Shown piece after piece: positions 7,854 to 16,607 of a DNA stretch of 64,000 bases. The DNA comes from Promethearchaeota archaeon. GTDB lineage: Archaea > Asgardarchaeota > Lokiarchaeia > Sigyniarchaeales > Promethearchaeaceae. Numbering within the stretch: the stretch's first letter is position 1; each line of letters starts with the position of its first letter. The notes under the pieces are model-generated. The model searched no databases, had not been told where the DNA came from, and worked only from the letters and a program-made list of their open reading frames with translations. The position numbers and the translations under genes are program-made. The stretch covers positions 124,001 to 188,000 of the forward strand of contig JAFGBS010000008.1 in the NCBI GenBank assembly GCA_016933055.1. The letters run 5' to 3'.

Positions 7854-9182
7854 TTATGTGGGTTTTCTATCAAATACAATCTCAGCATTATGTATAATCT
7901 CTCGAGATCGCATCGGATCCTTCCAATTGATTTTTTCTCCTGAAGTTCCTCGTCGAAAGATCTCAAATAACCAATCGAAACTTAAAGTGAAATTTACCAA
8001 TCCCCAATGATTGATAAAAATTATCCAGAAAATTAAAACCGCAAATGCAGTCAGAAATGCATTGCCTATTTCTAACCAACCACTATTAGTAATATAATCT
8101 ACGCCACCCCCCCAATCAGCAGAAATCTTTGTTAATAGCCATCGTGGGAAAAAATCGAATGATTGTAGTGTAAATATAGTTAGAGATAAAATTCCAGCTT
8201 TTCGAATGGTTTTAGTATAATTTGTAAGATGTTTTGCCTTTTTCGAAAAATCGAATATCCATAAGAATACGGTCAGCACCCATACTTGAATGCCTGTTCC
8301 TAAAATTAAAAACCATCGATTGGGAATAATGCTTATGCCTACGACGAAATTTTCTAGCAACCCACCAAGCAATACGCCGAAAACTATGAAGAATCCCCCT
8401 AAAACAAATCCCGTCATAACTGCACGTTTTTTTGTAATATTTCGGTCGGTGAGCGCAATTCCAATACCACTCCCAAGAAAAGATGATGCTAAATAGGGAA
8501 AAAGAGGTTGTTGTTCTCCTATTAATAATGCTAGAGATAACCATCTTAGACGATCTGCAAAATTGTTTACGGTTTGATATTGGATTTGTTTAATGCTAGT
8601 CCAACCAAATTTTTGTAATACAGTTTGAGTCAAATACGGTGTTAGGGTAAAAATTAAAATCGTAAGAACCCCAAACACAATAATTGGAATCCATGGTTTG
8701 TTGCGTATCTTACCAAGAATCAAAATATAATGTATAATTGATGAGATAAAGATCCCTATTGCAATTGTTTCTACTGCATCGGACCATTGGAGAAAGGATA
8801 GATTCCAAATCCCTGGCCCCGTCACTCCTTGAAATACATTATACAATCCGCCATAAGGATTCCAAAATACTTGAATAAATATTCCATGGAAGAAAAGTAC
8901 GGTCGACCATAAAAGTCGTCGTAATAATAAAATATGGGGGGATTTTCCATTTTCTACTGCTTTTTGGAAACCATAGGCATTGCCTGCGCCTGAAATGATG
9001 AGAAAGAACCCTCTCCATGATGCAAAATAAAATAATAATCCTAAGGGGAAAAAAAGATACCACGGGTAAGTAAAAATCTGAGCAATTACACTATTATGGC
9101 CTACTTTTTCGAATGCATGCATAAATACCAAACCAAGCATTGCCACTCCGCGTAAAATATCCAAAGTTTGAATTCTTTTCAT
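7854..9182 (-). CDS. Multi-pass membrane acyltransferase-like protein (DUF1624/heparan-glucosaminide acetyltransferase-like)
   Basis: Begins with MKRIQTLDILRGVAMLGLVFMHAFE, the 'R-x-x-x-LDxxRGxAxxxMxxxH' signature of DUF1624/YeiB-like and heparan-alpha-glucosaminide N-acetyltransferase-like proteins, followed by about ten hydrophobic segments. These proteins are thought to pass acyl groups across the membrane to sugars. ATG at 9182 is preferred over TTG at 9200 because the conserved motif starts at this ATG. The stop lies 13 bases from the end of the convergent GTPase gene. Substrate unknown. Confidence 0.65.
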   Translation of the reverse strand: MKRIQTLDILRGVAMLGLVFMHAFEKVGHNSVIAQIFTYPWYLFFPLGLLFYFASWRGFFLIISGAGNAYGFQKAVENGKSPHILLLRRLLWSTVLFFHGIFIQVFWNPYGGLYNVFQGVTGPGIWNLSFLQWSDAVETIAIGIFISSIIHYILILGKIRNKPWIPIIVFGVLTILIFTLTPYLTQTVLQKFGWTSIKQIQYQTVNNFADRLRWLSLALLIGEQQPLFPYLASSFLGSGIGIALTDRNITKKRAVMTGFVLGGFFIVFGVLLGGLLENFVVGISIIPNRWFLILGTGIQVWVLTVFLWIFDFSKKAKHLTNYTKTIRKAGILSLTIFTLQSFDFFPRWLLTKISADWGGGVDYITNSGWLEIGNAFLTAFAVLIFWIIFINHWGLVNFTLSFDWLFEIFRRGTSGEKINWKDPMRSREIIHNAEIVFDRKPT

Positions 9183-9231
9183 TGGTTCGTAAATCCCCAA
9201 GGTAATTTATAATGGCAATTCTCTCAGCATG

Positions 9232-9249
9232 TATATATATATATATATA
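9232..9249. repeat. TA dinucleotide repeat
   Basis: Nine uninterrupted TA units lie between the 3' end of tbp and the 5' end of the membrane acyltransferase-like gene. Both genes are on the minus strand, so the repeat sits in the promoter side of the latter and could vary in length. No further function is visible. Confidence 0.8.
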
Positions 9250-9275
9250 ACATTACGGGTAGACAAAAAAATGAA

Positions 9276-9899
9276 TTAAAGGAAGGTGAATTCTTCATCG
9301 AATCCATCGGATTCAAAATCACCTTCTTCTTTCGTGACACCTTGTTCACGAACTTCAACAGATAGCTTTTTAACAGCTTCTGCCACAATTTCCTTGGTTT
9401 TACCGCCGGTACATACAATACGGCCAGTAGAGAAAATCAGAAAGACCGTTTTAGGATCTTGCATTCGATAAATCAAACCGGGAAAAACCTCAGGTTCATA
9501 CATGGCAAACTCCATGACTACCGCTGCTAGATTAAGATCTATGCTTGTGTGGAGGTCACCAGATGCCACAATATTTTGAATGGTAATAATTGGATTGGAT
9601 ACTTCAATCTTCGCTTTCTTTATACGACGAATGACTTTTTGTACGACACCCTCAGCCTCATCAGCCCGTCGCATACCTGTTACAACCATCTTTCCCGTGC
9701 TGAATACTAATATTGTTGCTTTTGGTTTATCTATTCGCATTACCAGACCGGGAAATCGTTCTGGATTGTACTCCACGTCTGCATAACGACGTGCGATGAC
9801 ATTAAGATCAATCTTTTCTACGATATCTAATGTTACGGTAGCGACAACATTCTCAATTTTATAAGTTGCTTCGGGGATCTCTTCATTTTCTTCAGACAT
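9276..9899 (-). CDS. tbp: TATA-box-binding protein
   Basis: 207 residues with the two direct TBP repeats: YKIENVVATVTLD...FPGLVMRIDKPKATILVFSTGKMVVTG (about 12-80) and ITIQNIVASGDL...FPGLIYRMQDPKTVFLIFSTGRIVCTG (about 103-170). All hallmark segments of the saddle are intact. It recruits TFB and RNA polymerase to archaeal promoters. A short acidic tail (SDGFDEEFTFL) follows, as in many archaeal TBPs. The upstream 270-base gap is AT-rich with several TATA-like elements and a 12-base palindrome. Confidence 0.97.
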   Translation of the reverse strand: MSEENEEIPEATYKIENVVATVTLDIVEKIDLNVIARRYADVEYNPERFPGLVMRIDKPKATILVFSTGKMVVTGMRRADEAEGVVQKVIRRIKKAKIEVSNPIITIQNIVASGDLHTSIDLNLAAVVMEFAMYEPEVFPGLIYRMQDPKTVFLIFSTGRIVCTGGKTKEIVAEAVKKLSVEVREQGVTKEEGDFESDGFDEEFTFL

Positions 9900-10007
9900 A
9901 ACTTAATTCTCCTCTCGGAATAATATATTTTATTTAATCTTCATCGTCCTTGTTGTACCTATGGTTATATGATCGAAAAGAACAATGGTATTTAAAAGGT
10001 TTATAAG

Positions 10008-10019
10008 CATTTATAAATG
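10008..10019 (-). promoter_or_regulatory. TATA-like palindrome upstream of tbp
   Basis: CATTTATAAATG is a perfect 12-base palindrome about 110 bases upstream of the tbp start codon, next to a second TATA-like element (CTTATAAAC on the minus strand). It may be the core promoter, or a site where TBP acts on its own gene. The rest of the gap to 10168 shows only AT-rich sequence. Confidence 0.3.
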
Positions 10020-10168
10020 ATTCTATTTAAACCTTGATTTGTATAACAGATGGGTTTTCAGAACAAGAAGGTTAAGAAAGATCAATAGAGAAAGTTTTTT
10101 TCTTCCATTCTTTTCTCTTATTCTTGAATTTCTTCTTAGTCCTAACCTTTTCTTTAAATAAATTTCTC

Positions 10169-10639
10169 TTATTCTGTAATTAGGCTAGATTCTTTCTTTT
10201 TTGATTCAATTTCTCTTAATTTCCTCTTACTGGGAATAGTTTTTAGCACAAAAATAAAATAAAGCGTTTTAATGACCCCCAAACTCATCGTAAGTATCCA
10301 TACCCAAATTTTATTTGCGAAGATGGCGGTAGTTACCAACATAATCCATACAGCCCCATCTAAAAGGATTTTTCCCCATAATGTAAGACCATTTCTAGCA
10401 AAAAAACGTTTAAAATATTTATGATTCCGTAGCCAATTGTTGAGTTTTTCTGAGCTTCTTAAGAAAAAGTATCCAGCTAAAAGCATAAATGGGGTTGTTG
10501 GCAAAATGGGGATAGGTATTCCAATCACCCCTAATGCTACAAAAATAAATCCTAAAAGGATAAATACAAATTTTTTCAATTTTCTTTTATTTTTCTCACT
10601 AGAATTAGAATTTTGTATCTGTGGGGATTCTGGTAGCAT
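10169..10639 (-). CDS. DUF454 (YbaN-like) membrane protein
   Basis: 156 residues. The core starting at about residue 23 (KFVFILLGFIFVALGVIGIPIPILPTTPFMLLAGYFFLRSS) is the DUF454/YbaN signature, with the conserved PxLPTTPF turn between two membrane helices and the following WLxNHxxF segment. Two more hydrophobic helices follow, then a charged tail. Function in bacteria and archaea is not established. A 44-residue reading frame ends 21 bases upstream on the same strand. Confidence 0.8.
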   Translation of the reverse strand: MLPESPQIQNSNSSEKNKRKLKKFVFILLGFIFVALGVIGIPIPILPTTPFMLLAGYFFLRSSEKLNNWLRNHKYFKRFFARNGLTLWGKILLDGAVWIMLVTTAIFANKIWVWILTMSLGVIKTLYFIFVLKTIPSKRKLREIESKKKESSLITE

Positions 10640-10660
10640 CCAGCTCTTTTATAATTATAA

Positions 10661-10795
10661 TCAATGATTAAAAAATCTTAACTTGGCCGCAAAATAATAA
10701 AACCAATCACATATGTAATTGCTTTCATCAACATATTTGTCGATATTAACGACCTCAAAAGGGCTATCTCGTTCGTAGAACCAACGTTCGTACAA
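10661..10795 (-). CDS. Possible small or decayed ORF before DUF454
   Basis: A 44-codon frame with a TTG start (first residues MYERWFYERDSPFEVVNID) ends 21 bases before the DUF454 gene. Its composition (Trp, Tyr, Asp, Glu) looks more coding than the surrounding noise. The same frame continues upstream to an ATG at 10834 but is broken by a TAA at 10808-10810. It may be a short TTG-initiated protein, a decayed gene, or chance. I recognise no family. The remainder of the gap (10796-11012) shows nothing convincing. Confidence 0.22.
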   Translation of the reverse strand: MYERWFYERDSPFEVVNIDKYVDESNYICDWFYYFAAKLRFFNH

Positions 10796-11012
10796 TAATC
10801 CATCAGGTTAAAAAACCCCAAAATTCTCATGCATTTAGGATGGTTAGGTTACTTATCCTTGGGGCTATCATTTGGACTGATAGTAGAGTAAAGGAACGCA
10901 TACACTCTTTATTTTTAACCTTTGCCTCTCCGTTGGGATTGGAAGAGAGATTTTTAGTTTTACCCGAAGAACTTAGTGAAGTTGGTACAAATTTCATTGG
11001 GAAAAAATTATT

Positions 11013-12683
11013 TTATTTGTTAAATGGCCAGATTTGGGGATAGAGACCATAAGGACCTGTTAGAAGATCTCCATTGGGATAATGTGCACTTATGGTACAC
11101 GTATTTCCATTATTCGATATTGTAAGTTTCATATAATGTAATGTCTGCTCTCCATACTGATATCCATAAAGTTCATTATCTGTAGAATAGGATTGTGTTT
11201 CTGGCAAATGGTAATACAATTCATGATGTTTGGATTCTGCATAGATCTTATGAGCATCTGAATTCACATACAGACTGGAATTCCACGGATTCCGAGTGAA
11301 AGAATAATTCTGGTATTCCCCCGCACTTATATTGTAGAATGTGCGTTGAACGTTCCAAGGATCATGAGTTAATATTCCGTAATCGACCTCCAAATGAGCA
11401 CCTCCTCCACCTGAGCACCAATAATGAGTCTCATTACCAGATGGGATATCAGTTTTATTGTATAATAAACCACTTGAACCATATGTGTAATTCCAGTGTT
11501 CATAATGGTGATCATGACCGAAAAATATCCCATCTACATCATATTTATCAGCTAATGGCACTAACCAAGTTTGTAAATCCCAATTATGACCCGATGTTCC
11601 TGTGGTTAAAATAGTGTGATGGAAATTCACAAAAATCCACTTCTGTCCGCGAGATTTTGCTTCGATAATATCCTGTTCCACCCATATTTTCTGAGCAGAA
11701 GTCATTTTATAATTTCCTGCATCAAAATTGTCGATTATTACAAAATGACAATTAGCGTAATCAAAAGAATAATATAATCCATCGGAAGAAGCATATGGAT
11801 AGGGAAACAGCATTCTAGTATTGACATCCCCCCCGCCACTATAATCATGATTTCCCACCGCAACTTGGAACGGTGCATTTGCAGCATAAAGAGGGAAGTT
11901 TTTCATGGTAAAATGCCATATCAGTGCCATCTCTCCACTAGAACTTAAGTCTCCTAATTGAATCACGAAATCTGGATTTTCTTTGGCAATTCCTTCCGCA
12001 ACCAGAGCCCCCGATCTTATGGTATCTAACCATGTTGGTTGCATATCGCCCACAATTATCATTTCAAAATCTCTATTATCATTTGGTGCCGTTGTGAAGG
12101 AGAAGAGATCAGTTTCATGCTTGGAATAAAAATTTCTATTGATTTTGTAATAATATTTTGTGTTAGGTGTAAGATTTGATAGATAGAAGTGATGCAGGTG
12201 GCTACGAGGTGCATTCGACCTAATTTTCTCTAAGCTTTCTGGAGATGTGCCGAATAAAATTTCAGTTGGGGTTATTGTGCAGGTCAACCATGATATTACC
12301 ATTTCAGTTTGGGGATCTTCTCCGAATGTAATATATGGACCATCATTCCATAGATAAATTTGATCTACATGAAAATAACCCCCAAATGATACTAAACTAT
12401 ATTCAGCGATTGGAAAGGCAATCATTAACATCAAACCAGCTGCAAGGATGATTTTTCTGGAGATATTTGATCTCGCAGAAAGACTAAGAATTACTTTAAA
12501 ACCTAAAAATGTAAATAATCCTCCCAAACCAAGGCATACAACTGAAAACAGTGTTACACATAAGGGATACACCTTTCTGATACTGGTCAATAAACTAAAA
12601 TAAACAAAGCTCCCGAAAAAAACCAGAGAAATGAGAAAGGAAAATCCGATTACAATCTTATTCCGAATCTGTTGATCAATCAT
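11013..12683 (-). CDS. Membrane-anchored calcineurin-like metallophosphoesterase (purple-acid-phosphatase type)
   Basis: 556 residues. Three hydrophobic helices (about 10-32, 38-62, 78-98) anchor the protein. A fibronectin-like purple-acid-phosphatase N-domain follows (about 108-200, with 'SWLT' and 'LTPNTKYYYKI'). The metallophosphatase domain has GDM (212-214), GDL (244-246), GNHD (277-280), FHH (354-356) and GHDHH (389-393). The Tyr of the classical GDxxY purple-acid motif is replaced by Ser, so the metal pair may differ from Fe(III)-tyrosinate enzymes. The catalytic domain probably faces outside and acts on phosphate esters. Downstream of an acyl-CoA dehydrogenase gene by 17 bases. Confidence 0.85.
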   Translation of the reverse strand: MIDQQIRNKIVIGFSFLISLVFFGSFVYFSLLTSIRKVYPLCVTLFSVVCLGLGGLFTFLGFKVILSLSARSNISRKIILAAGLMLMIAFPIAEYSLVSFGGYFHVDQIYLWNDGPYITFGEDPQTEMVISWLTCTITPTEILFGTSPESLEKIRSNAPRSHLHHFYLSNLTPNTKYYYKINRNFYSKHETDLFSFTTAPNDNRDFEMIIVGDMQPTWLDTIRSGALVAEGIAKENPDFVIQLGDLSSSGEMALIWHFTMKNFPLYAANAPFQVAVGNHDYSGGGDVNTRMLFPYPYASSDGLYYSFDYANCHFVIIDNFDAGNYKMTSAQKIWVEQDIIEAKSRGQKWIFVNFHHTILTTGTSGHNWDLQTWLVPLADKYDVDGIFFGHDHHYEHWNYTYGSSGLLYNKTDIPSGNETHYWCSGGGGAHLEVDYGILTHDPWNVQRTFYNISAGEYQNYSFTRNPWNSSLYVNSDAHKIYAESKHHELYYHLPETQSYSTDNELYGYQYGEQTLHYMKLTISNNGNTCTISAHYPNGDLLTGPYGLYPQIWPFNK

Positions 12684-12700
12684 AGCGATTTCTACTGTGT

Positions 12701-13885
12701 TTAATCCTTTTTCCTTTTATTTTCTTTGAATATTTCTCTTTGCACTAAATAACGAAGTATCTCACTGGTTCCTCCACCTATCTCCATAAGTTTTGCATCA
12801 CGATAATACCTCTCGACTTTATTTTCTTTTTCGTATCCTTTTCCACCCAGAATTTGTATGGCGTTATCACATACATTCACTGCCATTTTGGTTGCGAAAA
12901 TTTTTGCCATGGCTGCCTCTTTTGTTATACTGAGTCCCTTGTCATACAATCTAGCAGAATTTAAAGTCAATAAGCGAGCTGCTTCCAATTCAGTAGCCAT
13001 ATCTGCTATTTTGAAATTCACTCCTTCAAAATATCGAATTGGTTTATCAAATTGCACTCGTATTTGTGAATGCTCTATCGCTTTTTCTAAAGCGGGTCGT
13101 GCGTATCCCAGTGCCTCAGCAGCAATCGCAACCCGTTCAGAATCTAGTTCATCCATACAAATAGCAAATCCATCTCCTATTTTTCCCAATATATTTTCTT
13201 TTGGGACAAAAATGTTTTCAAATTTCAATTCTGACACACGCGCACCATGCATTCCCATAAGATCAAGATCCTTAACTACCTTAAAACCTGGCATGGTGTT
13301 TTCAATAATGAATGCGGACATACCTTGTTTAGCATGGACAGTAGAATCAGTAATGGCAAAAACACATAAATAATCGGCTTGACTTCCATTTGTGATGTAT
13401 TTTTTTCGTCCATTTAATAAGTATCCATCATCTTTTGACTCCGCATGGGTTTCCATACCCGCAACGTCAGATCCCACATTCGGTTCCGTTATTCCGAGTG
13501 CACCTATTTTTTCCCCTCTAATAACAGGCTTTAGATATTTTTCAATCTGTTCTGTCGTTCCAAACCTCGAAATGGGTTTTCCATAGAGTGTAGCCGTTGA
13601 CATCCTCGCCATATCCAATCCTGCCACCACAGCTGACACCTCTTCAGCCACAATAGTCTCATAAACAAGCCCTTTTCCAGCATATTTTCCAACCCCAATA
13701 TCCTTTGGATGGTGGACTGACATTAAACCGGCCTGTCCGATTTTCCTTATAATTTCACGAGGGTAGATATTTTCCTTTTGAATTTTTTCTTCATGCGGGA
13801 CGATTTCATCCAAACAAAATTTTTGGACATACTCGCGGAATTCTCGCTCTTCTTCCGTGTACATTAAATAATCATTGACATCCAT
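12701..13885 (-). CDS. Acyl-CoA dehydrogenase
   Basis: 394 residues with the usual three-part fold: helical N-domain (EREFREYVQKFCLDEIVPHEE), central beta domain with LGITEPNVGSDVAGMET and YITNGSQAD, and C-terminal helical domain with the QILGGKGYEKENKVERYYRDAKLMEIGGGTSEI motif. It oxidises acyl-CoA to enoyl-CoA with FAD, passing electrons to ETF. In the C-terminal motif the Glu of the common YEGT sequence is Gly (IGGGT), so the catalytic base is likely elsewhere, as in isovaleryl-CoA-type enzymes. It belongs to the scattered fatty acid/CoA genes of this region. Confidence 0.93.
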   Translation of the reverse strand: MDVNDYLMYTEEEREFREYVQKFCLDEIVPHEEKIQKENIYPREIIRKIGQAGLMSVHHPKDIGVGKYAGKGLVYETIVAEEVSAVVAGLDMARMSTATLYGKPISRFGTTEQIEKYLKPVIRGEKIGALGITEPNVGSDVAGMETHAESKDDGYLLNGRKKYITNGSQADYLCVFAITDSTVHAKQGMSAFIIENTMPGFKVVKDLDLMGMHGARVSELKFENIFVPKENILGKIGDGFAICMDELDSERVAIAAEALGYARPALEKAIEHSQIRVQFDKPIRYFEGVNFKIADMATELEAARLLTLNSARLYDKGLSITKEAAMAKIFATKMAVNVCDNAIQILGGKGYEKENKVERYYRDAKLMEIGGGTSEILRYLVQREIFKENKRKKD

Positions 13886-13986
13886 GCTAACTGCCTCTTC
13901 TTAAATCCATAAAAAGAGTTTGTCTTAGGAAAATTAAAAAGTTTGCACAACCACTCCATATAAGGAAAAAAATTATTGTGTATTAA

Positions 13987-15312
13987 CTACTTTTTATTTT
14001 TTAACTGTCTAATTTTGTAGGATATTTGGTAAATTAGCATTTTACCAAGATTTGACTCTTCATCAGTGGTGATTTTTTGCATTTGACAGAATTTTTTCAG
14101 AGGTTTCAAATCCGCCATATCTAACATGAGCTTCGGATCCATAGCTGAATCTTTCTTCAGCCTTATCTGAATGCTGTTGCTCCTACTCATCTGAACGGAT
14201 TCAATTTCGTTCAAATTTATTCTTTGTTTTACTATCTCCTTTTTGTTGAGAAATTCTAATGCTTCGGGAGTTAATTCGACATGTCGGGGTTGAAGCAACA
14301 ATTTAAGGAACGAGATACCTGCAATGAAGCATGTTATCATGGAAATAACCCATAAATACTGTAAATTTTCCCATTTATCTATACGAGTTTCCAGTTTAGT
14401 GATATAACGATCAATAATAATACCGGTAAAATAGTCCCATGTAAAACTAATACTTTGCAAATAACTCGTATTAGCCTGTATCTCTGTGAGAAGAAAGATT
14501 TTTTTTTCTATTTGGTGCTGGAACATTACAGTAAGCGGGATGAGAGCGACAAATCCTAAAAATAATACCATGAATCCTATATAAAACCAGAAGTTAATTT
14601 TCAACTTAGTAGAAATCCGGTTTGCGGCAAATTCTTCTTTCTCCTCTTCCTGTTCTTCCTCTTTTCCTTTTTTTCTAAATAGTTTTAGAAACTTGTCAAC
14701 AATATTCGCAAAAAATCCAACTAATTTATCCCAGACACGTCGCAGCTTATTCTTTCCCTCATCCTCGTCCCACTCCTCCTCTTCCTCTTCCTCCTCCCAT
14801 TCTAACATTTCTCCAAAACGTTCTCCTAATTTAGGGAACATTTCTAATAGTTCCCCATCATTTTGCCATTCTTTTCCACGGGGATTTTTTGGTTTTTCCT
14901 CGTATTGCGCGAGGTCTGCGGGAATAGTTATATTGGATCTTCCATCTATCGATTTATCGAGTCTATCTAACGCACGAGCAATACTAATTATGATATCTTC
15001 ATTAAACGTAACCTCATCCTCAGCTACTTTCTCCGCTAAATAATCCGGGTTTTCCAAGGTTCTATTATAGGTTTCTTTTCCTTTTCCAATCAACCAGTAA
15101 ACGAATTGGTCAAATTCTTCTTCGCTGCAACCCCCATTAATCAAGTATGCAGCTGCCCACAGCTTCCACATGTATGCTTTATTAAAATGTAGGTCGATGA
15201 AATCTCCAAATCCACGAATTTCTTCAGGTTTTAGATCAAGCAATAGTGTTGCGAGTCGCTTTCCATCTCCTTCTGAAGTTTGGATTAAATCCCAAAATTG
15301 TTCAACGTCCAT
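13987..15312 (-). CDS. DUF4240 protein with acidic linker and two membrane helices
   Basis: 441 residues. Residues 1-110 match DUF4240: MDVEQFWDLIQ start, LKPEEIRGFGDFIDLHFNKAYMWKLWAAAYLINGGCSEEEFDQFVYWLIGKGKE. A strongly acidic stretch (about 170-190, EEEEEEEEWDEDE) and a Lys/Glu linker follow, then two hydrophobic helices (about 240-265 and 315-335), and a C-terminal segment of about 100 residues resembling a small PH-like domain. DUF4240 is usually a soluble bacterial protein of unknown function, so a fusion to membrane helices is unusual. No operon partner: neighbours are separated by about 90-100 bases. Confidence 0.7.
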   Translation of the reverse strand: MDVEQFWDLIQTSEGDGKRLATLLLDLKPEEIRGFGDFIDLHFNKAYMWKLWAAAYLINGGCSEEEFDQFVYWLIGKGKETYNRTLENPDYLAEKVAEDEVTFNEDIIISIARALDRLDKSIDGRSNITIPADLAQYEEKPKNPRGKEWQNDGELLEMFPKLGERFGEMLEWEEEEEEEEWDEDEGKNKLRRVWDKLVGFFANIVDKFLKLFRKKGKEEEQEEEKEEFAANRISTKLKINFWFYIGFMVLFLGFVALIPLTVMFQHQIEKKIFLLTEIQANTSYLQSISFTWDYFTGIIIDRYITKLETRIDKWENLQYLWVISMITCFIAGISFLKLLLQPRHVELTPEALEFLNKKEIVKQRINLNEIESVQMSRSNSIQIRLKKDSAMDPKLMLDMADLKPLKKFCQMQKITTDEESNLGKMLIYQISYKIRQLKNKK

Positions 15313-15400
15313 TGCAATGTTCTAACGTTGAAACCAATTTAAATGTACCTTAGGGCGACTTTCCAACAGATTTTTTACATATGTAATAGAAATGTGAAGT

Positions 15401-15979
15401 ATGATGGATTTTGATGAGGTTATTCATAAAAGGCGTACTATCCGTAGATTTAAGCAAAGACCTGTTCCTCTCAATATAATAAAGAAGATTATTGATTATG
15501 CACGGAAGGCTCCCCAAGGAAGCAATGTACAAGCATTGGAATATATAATTATCACTAATGAAGAAATAAGAGCTAAAATATTCCCAAATGTAAGGTGGGC
15601 AGGAGCATTACCCTTGGAAATGAGAGAACCCGAGGAAGGAAGAAGACCGATGGCATATATTGTTGTTTTACTTAATACAACTATCAAGAATGAAGCTTCC
15701 ACCGATTCTGGAGCCGCGATTGAAAATCTTCTTTTGGGTGCAACTTATCATGGGCTTGGTTGTTGCTGGATGGGTTCCATTGATCGAAAAAAAATTCATT
15801 CCGATCTTGAATTACTCCCCCATCAAAAAATACTATATGTGATTAGTATGGGGTACCCCGATGAAGAATCCCAAATTGAACCTTATGCGGGGGATTTTAA
15901 ATATTGGAGAACTGATGATGGGAAAATGCATATACCTAAACGATCACTGAATGATATAATTTTAAAAATCTTTGAATAA
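15401..15979 (+). CDS. Nitroreductase family FMN oxidoreductase
   Basis: 192 residues with the nitroreductase pattern: IHKRRTIRRFKQRPVP (FMN phosphate contacts) at about 8-23, APQGSNVQ near 40, DSGAAIENLLLGATYHGLGCCWMGS at about 107-130 and a late GYPDE. Members reduce nitro groups, quinones or related substrates using FMN and NAD(P)H; the natural substrate is not deducible. Two consecutive ATG codons are possible starts. It is the only plus-strand gene in a minus-strand neighbourhood and is probably a single-gene unit. Confidence 0.88.
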   Translation: MMDFDEVIHKRRTIRRFKQRPVPLNIIKKIIDYARKAPQGSNVQALEYIIITNEEIRAKIFPNVRWAGALPLEMREPEEGRRPMAYIVVLLNTTIKNEASTDSGAAIENLLLGATYHGLGCCWMGSIDRKKIHSDLELLPHQKILYVISMGYPDEESQIEPYAGDFKYWRTDDGKMHIPKRSLNDIILKIFE

Positions 15980-15998
15980 AAAAAAGAAAAGAAAACAA

Positions 15999-16601
15999 TT
16001 AAAAAGTAAATCCTTCAGGTAGTTTTGATTCAGGAGTGCCTTCTGGGACGAAAGATAAATCAATGATTGTATAGGTAGGATCTTTCGTCTTGAATATTGG
16101 GACAACGCGCATACCAATTTCTGGATCTCCATAGGAAAGGTAACTCATCAAAATTGTGCAAACTCCATCAAATTCCACATTGATAAATTTTATTGGCTTA
16201 TTCAACATGTTGAATGCTCCAGAACGATGAGTAATTATATATGAATGTATTTTAGCCGTTTTTCTCGCAGTTTCGGTTAAGTCATATAAATTGGTTTTGC
16301 GCAAGCAATCCGGACAATAGATCCGAAACGGCATGAAAATAGATTTATAAGCGGTTTCACATTTTTCGTTTTCACAACGCGTAGCAATCAACTTTCCTTT
16401 TCCTAATGATTCGAAAAAGATAGCTTCTCCACCGTAGGAATGAATATATGTCATATCTCGTGGATTTGTCACTCCTGCAAGTTTTCCCGTATCTTTATCA
16501 AAAATCGGTTGATTCTTTTCAATAATGTGAAATTTACCTTTAGGCTTATATCTTCCCTTTACGATGTTTACATATCCTTTTTCATTTTCTGTTTTTGGCA
16601 T
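15999..16601 (-). CDS. DUF35 zinc-ribbon/OB-fold protein, thiolase partner
   Basis: 200 residues. A zinc-ribbon is formed by Cys76, Cys81, Cys96 and Cys99 (CENEKC ... CPDC), followed by an OB-fold (about 100-195, 'AKIHSYIITHR', 'GVCTILMSYLSYGDPEIGMRV'). This is the DUF35 architecture of proteins that bind acyl-CoA and bridge to thiolase-like enzymes, for example in the archaeal thiolase/HMG-CoA synthase complex and in ChsH2-Ltp2. It starts 6 bases after the stop of the thiolase-like gene, a strong sign that both products form a complex. The N-terminal 60 residues are an extension beyond the usual domain. Confidence 0.88.
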   Translation of the reverse strand: MPKTENEKGYVNIVKGRYKPKGKFHIIEKNQPIFDKDTGKLAGVTNPRDMTYIHSYGGEAIFFESLGKGKLIATRCENEKCETAYKSIFMPFRIYCPDCLRKTNLYDLTETARKTAKIHSYIITHRSGAFNMLNKPIKFINVEFDGVCTILMSYLSYGDPEIGMRVVPIFKTKDPTYTIIDLSFVPEGTPESKLPEGFTF

Positions 16602-16607
16602 TTTTAT

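Noticed and set aside
10840..11043. 67-codon plus-strand frame
   Set aside because: Runs into the 3' end of the metallophosphoesterase gene, has no recognised domain and poor coding character.
12858..13373. 171-codon plus-strand frame within the acyl-CoA dehydrogenase gene
   Set aside because: Antisense to a gene with clear family motifs; Ser/Ile-rich shadow.
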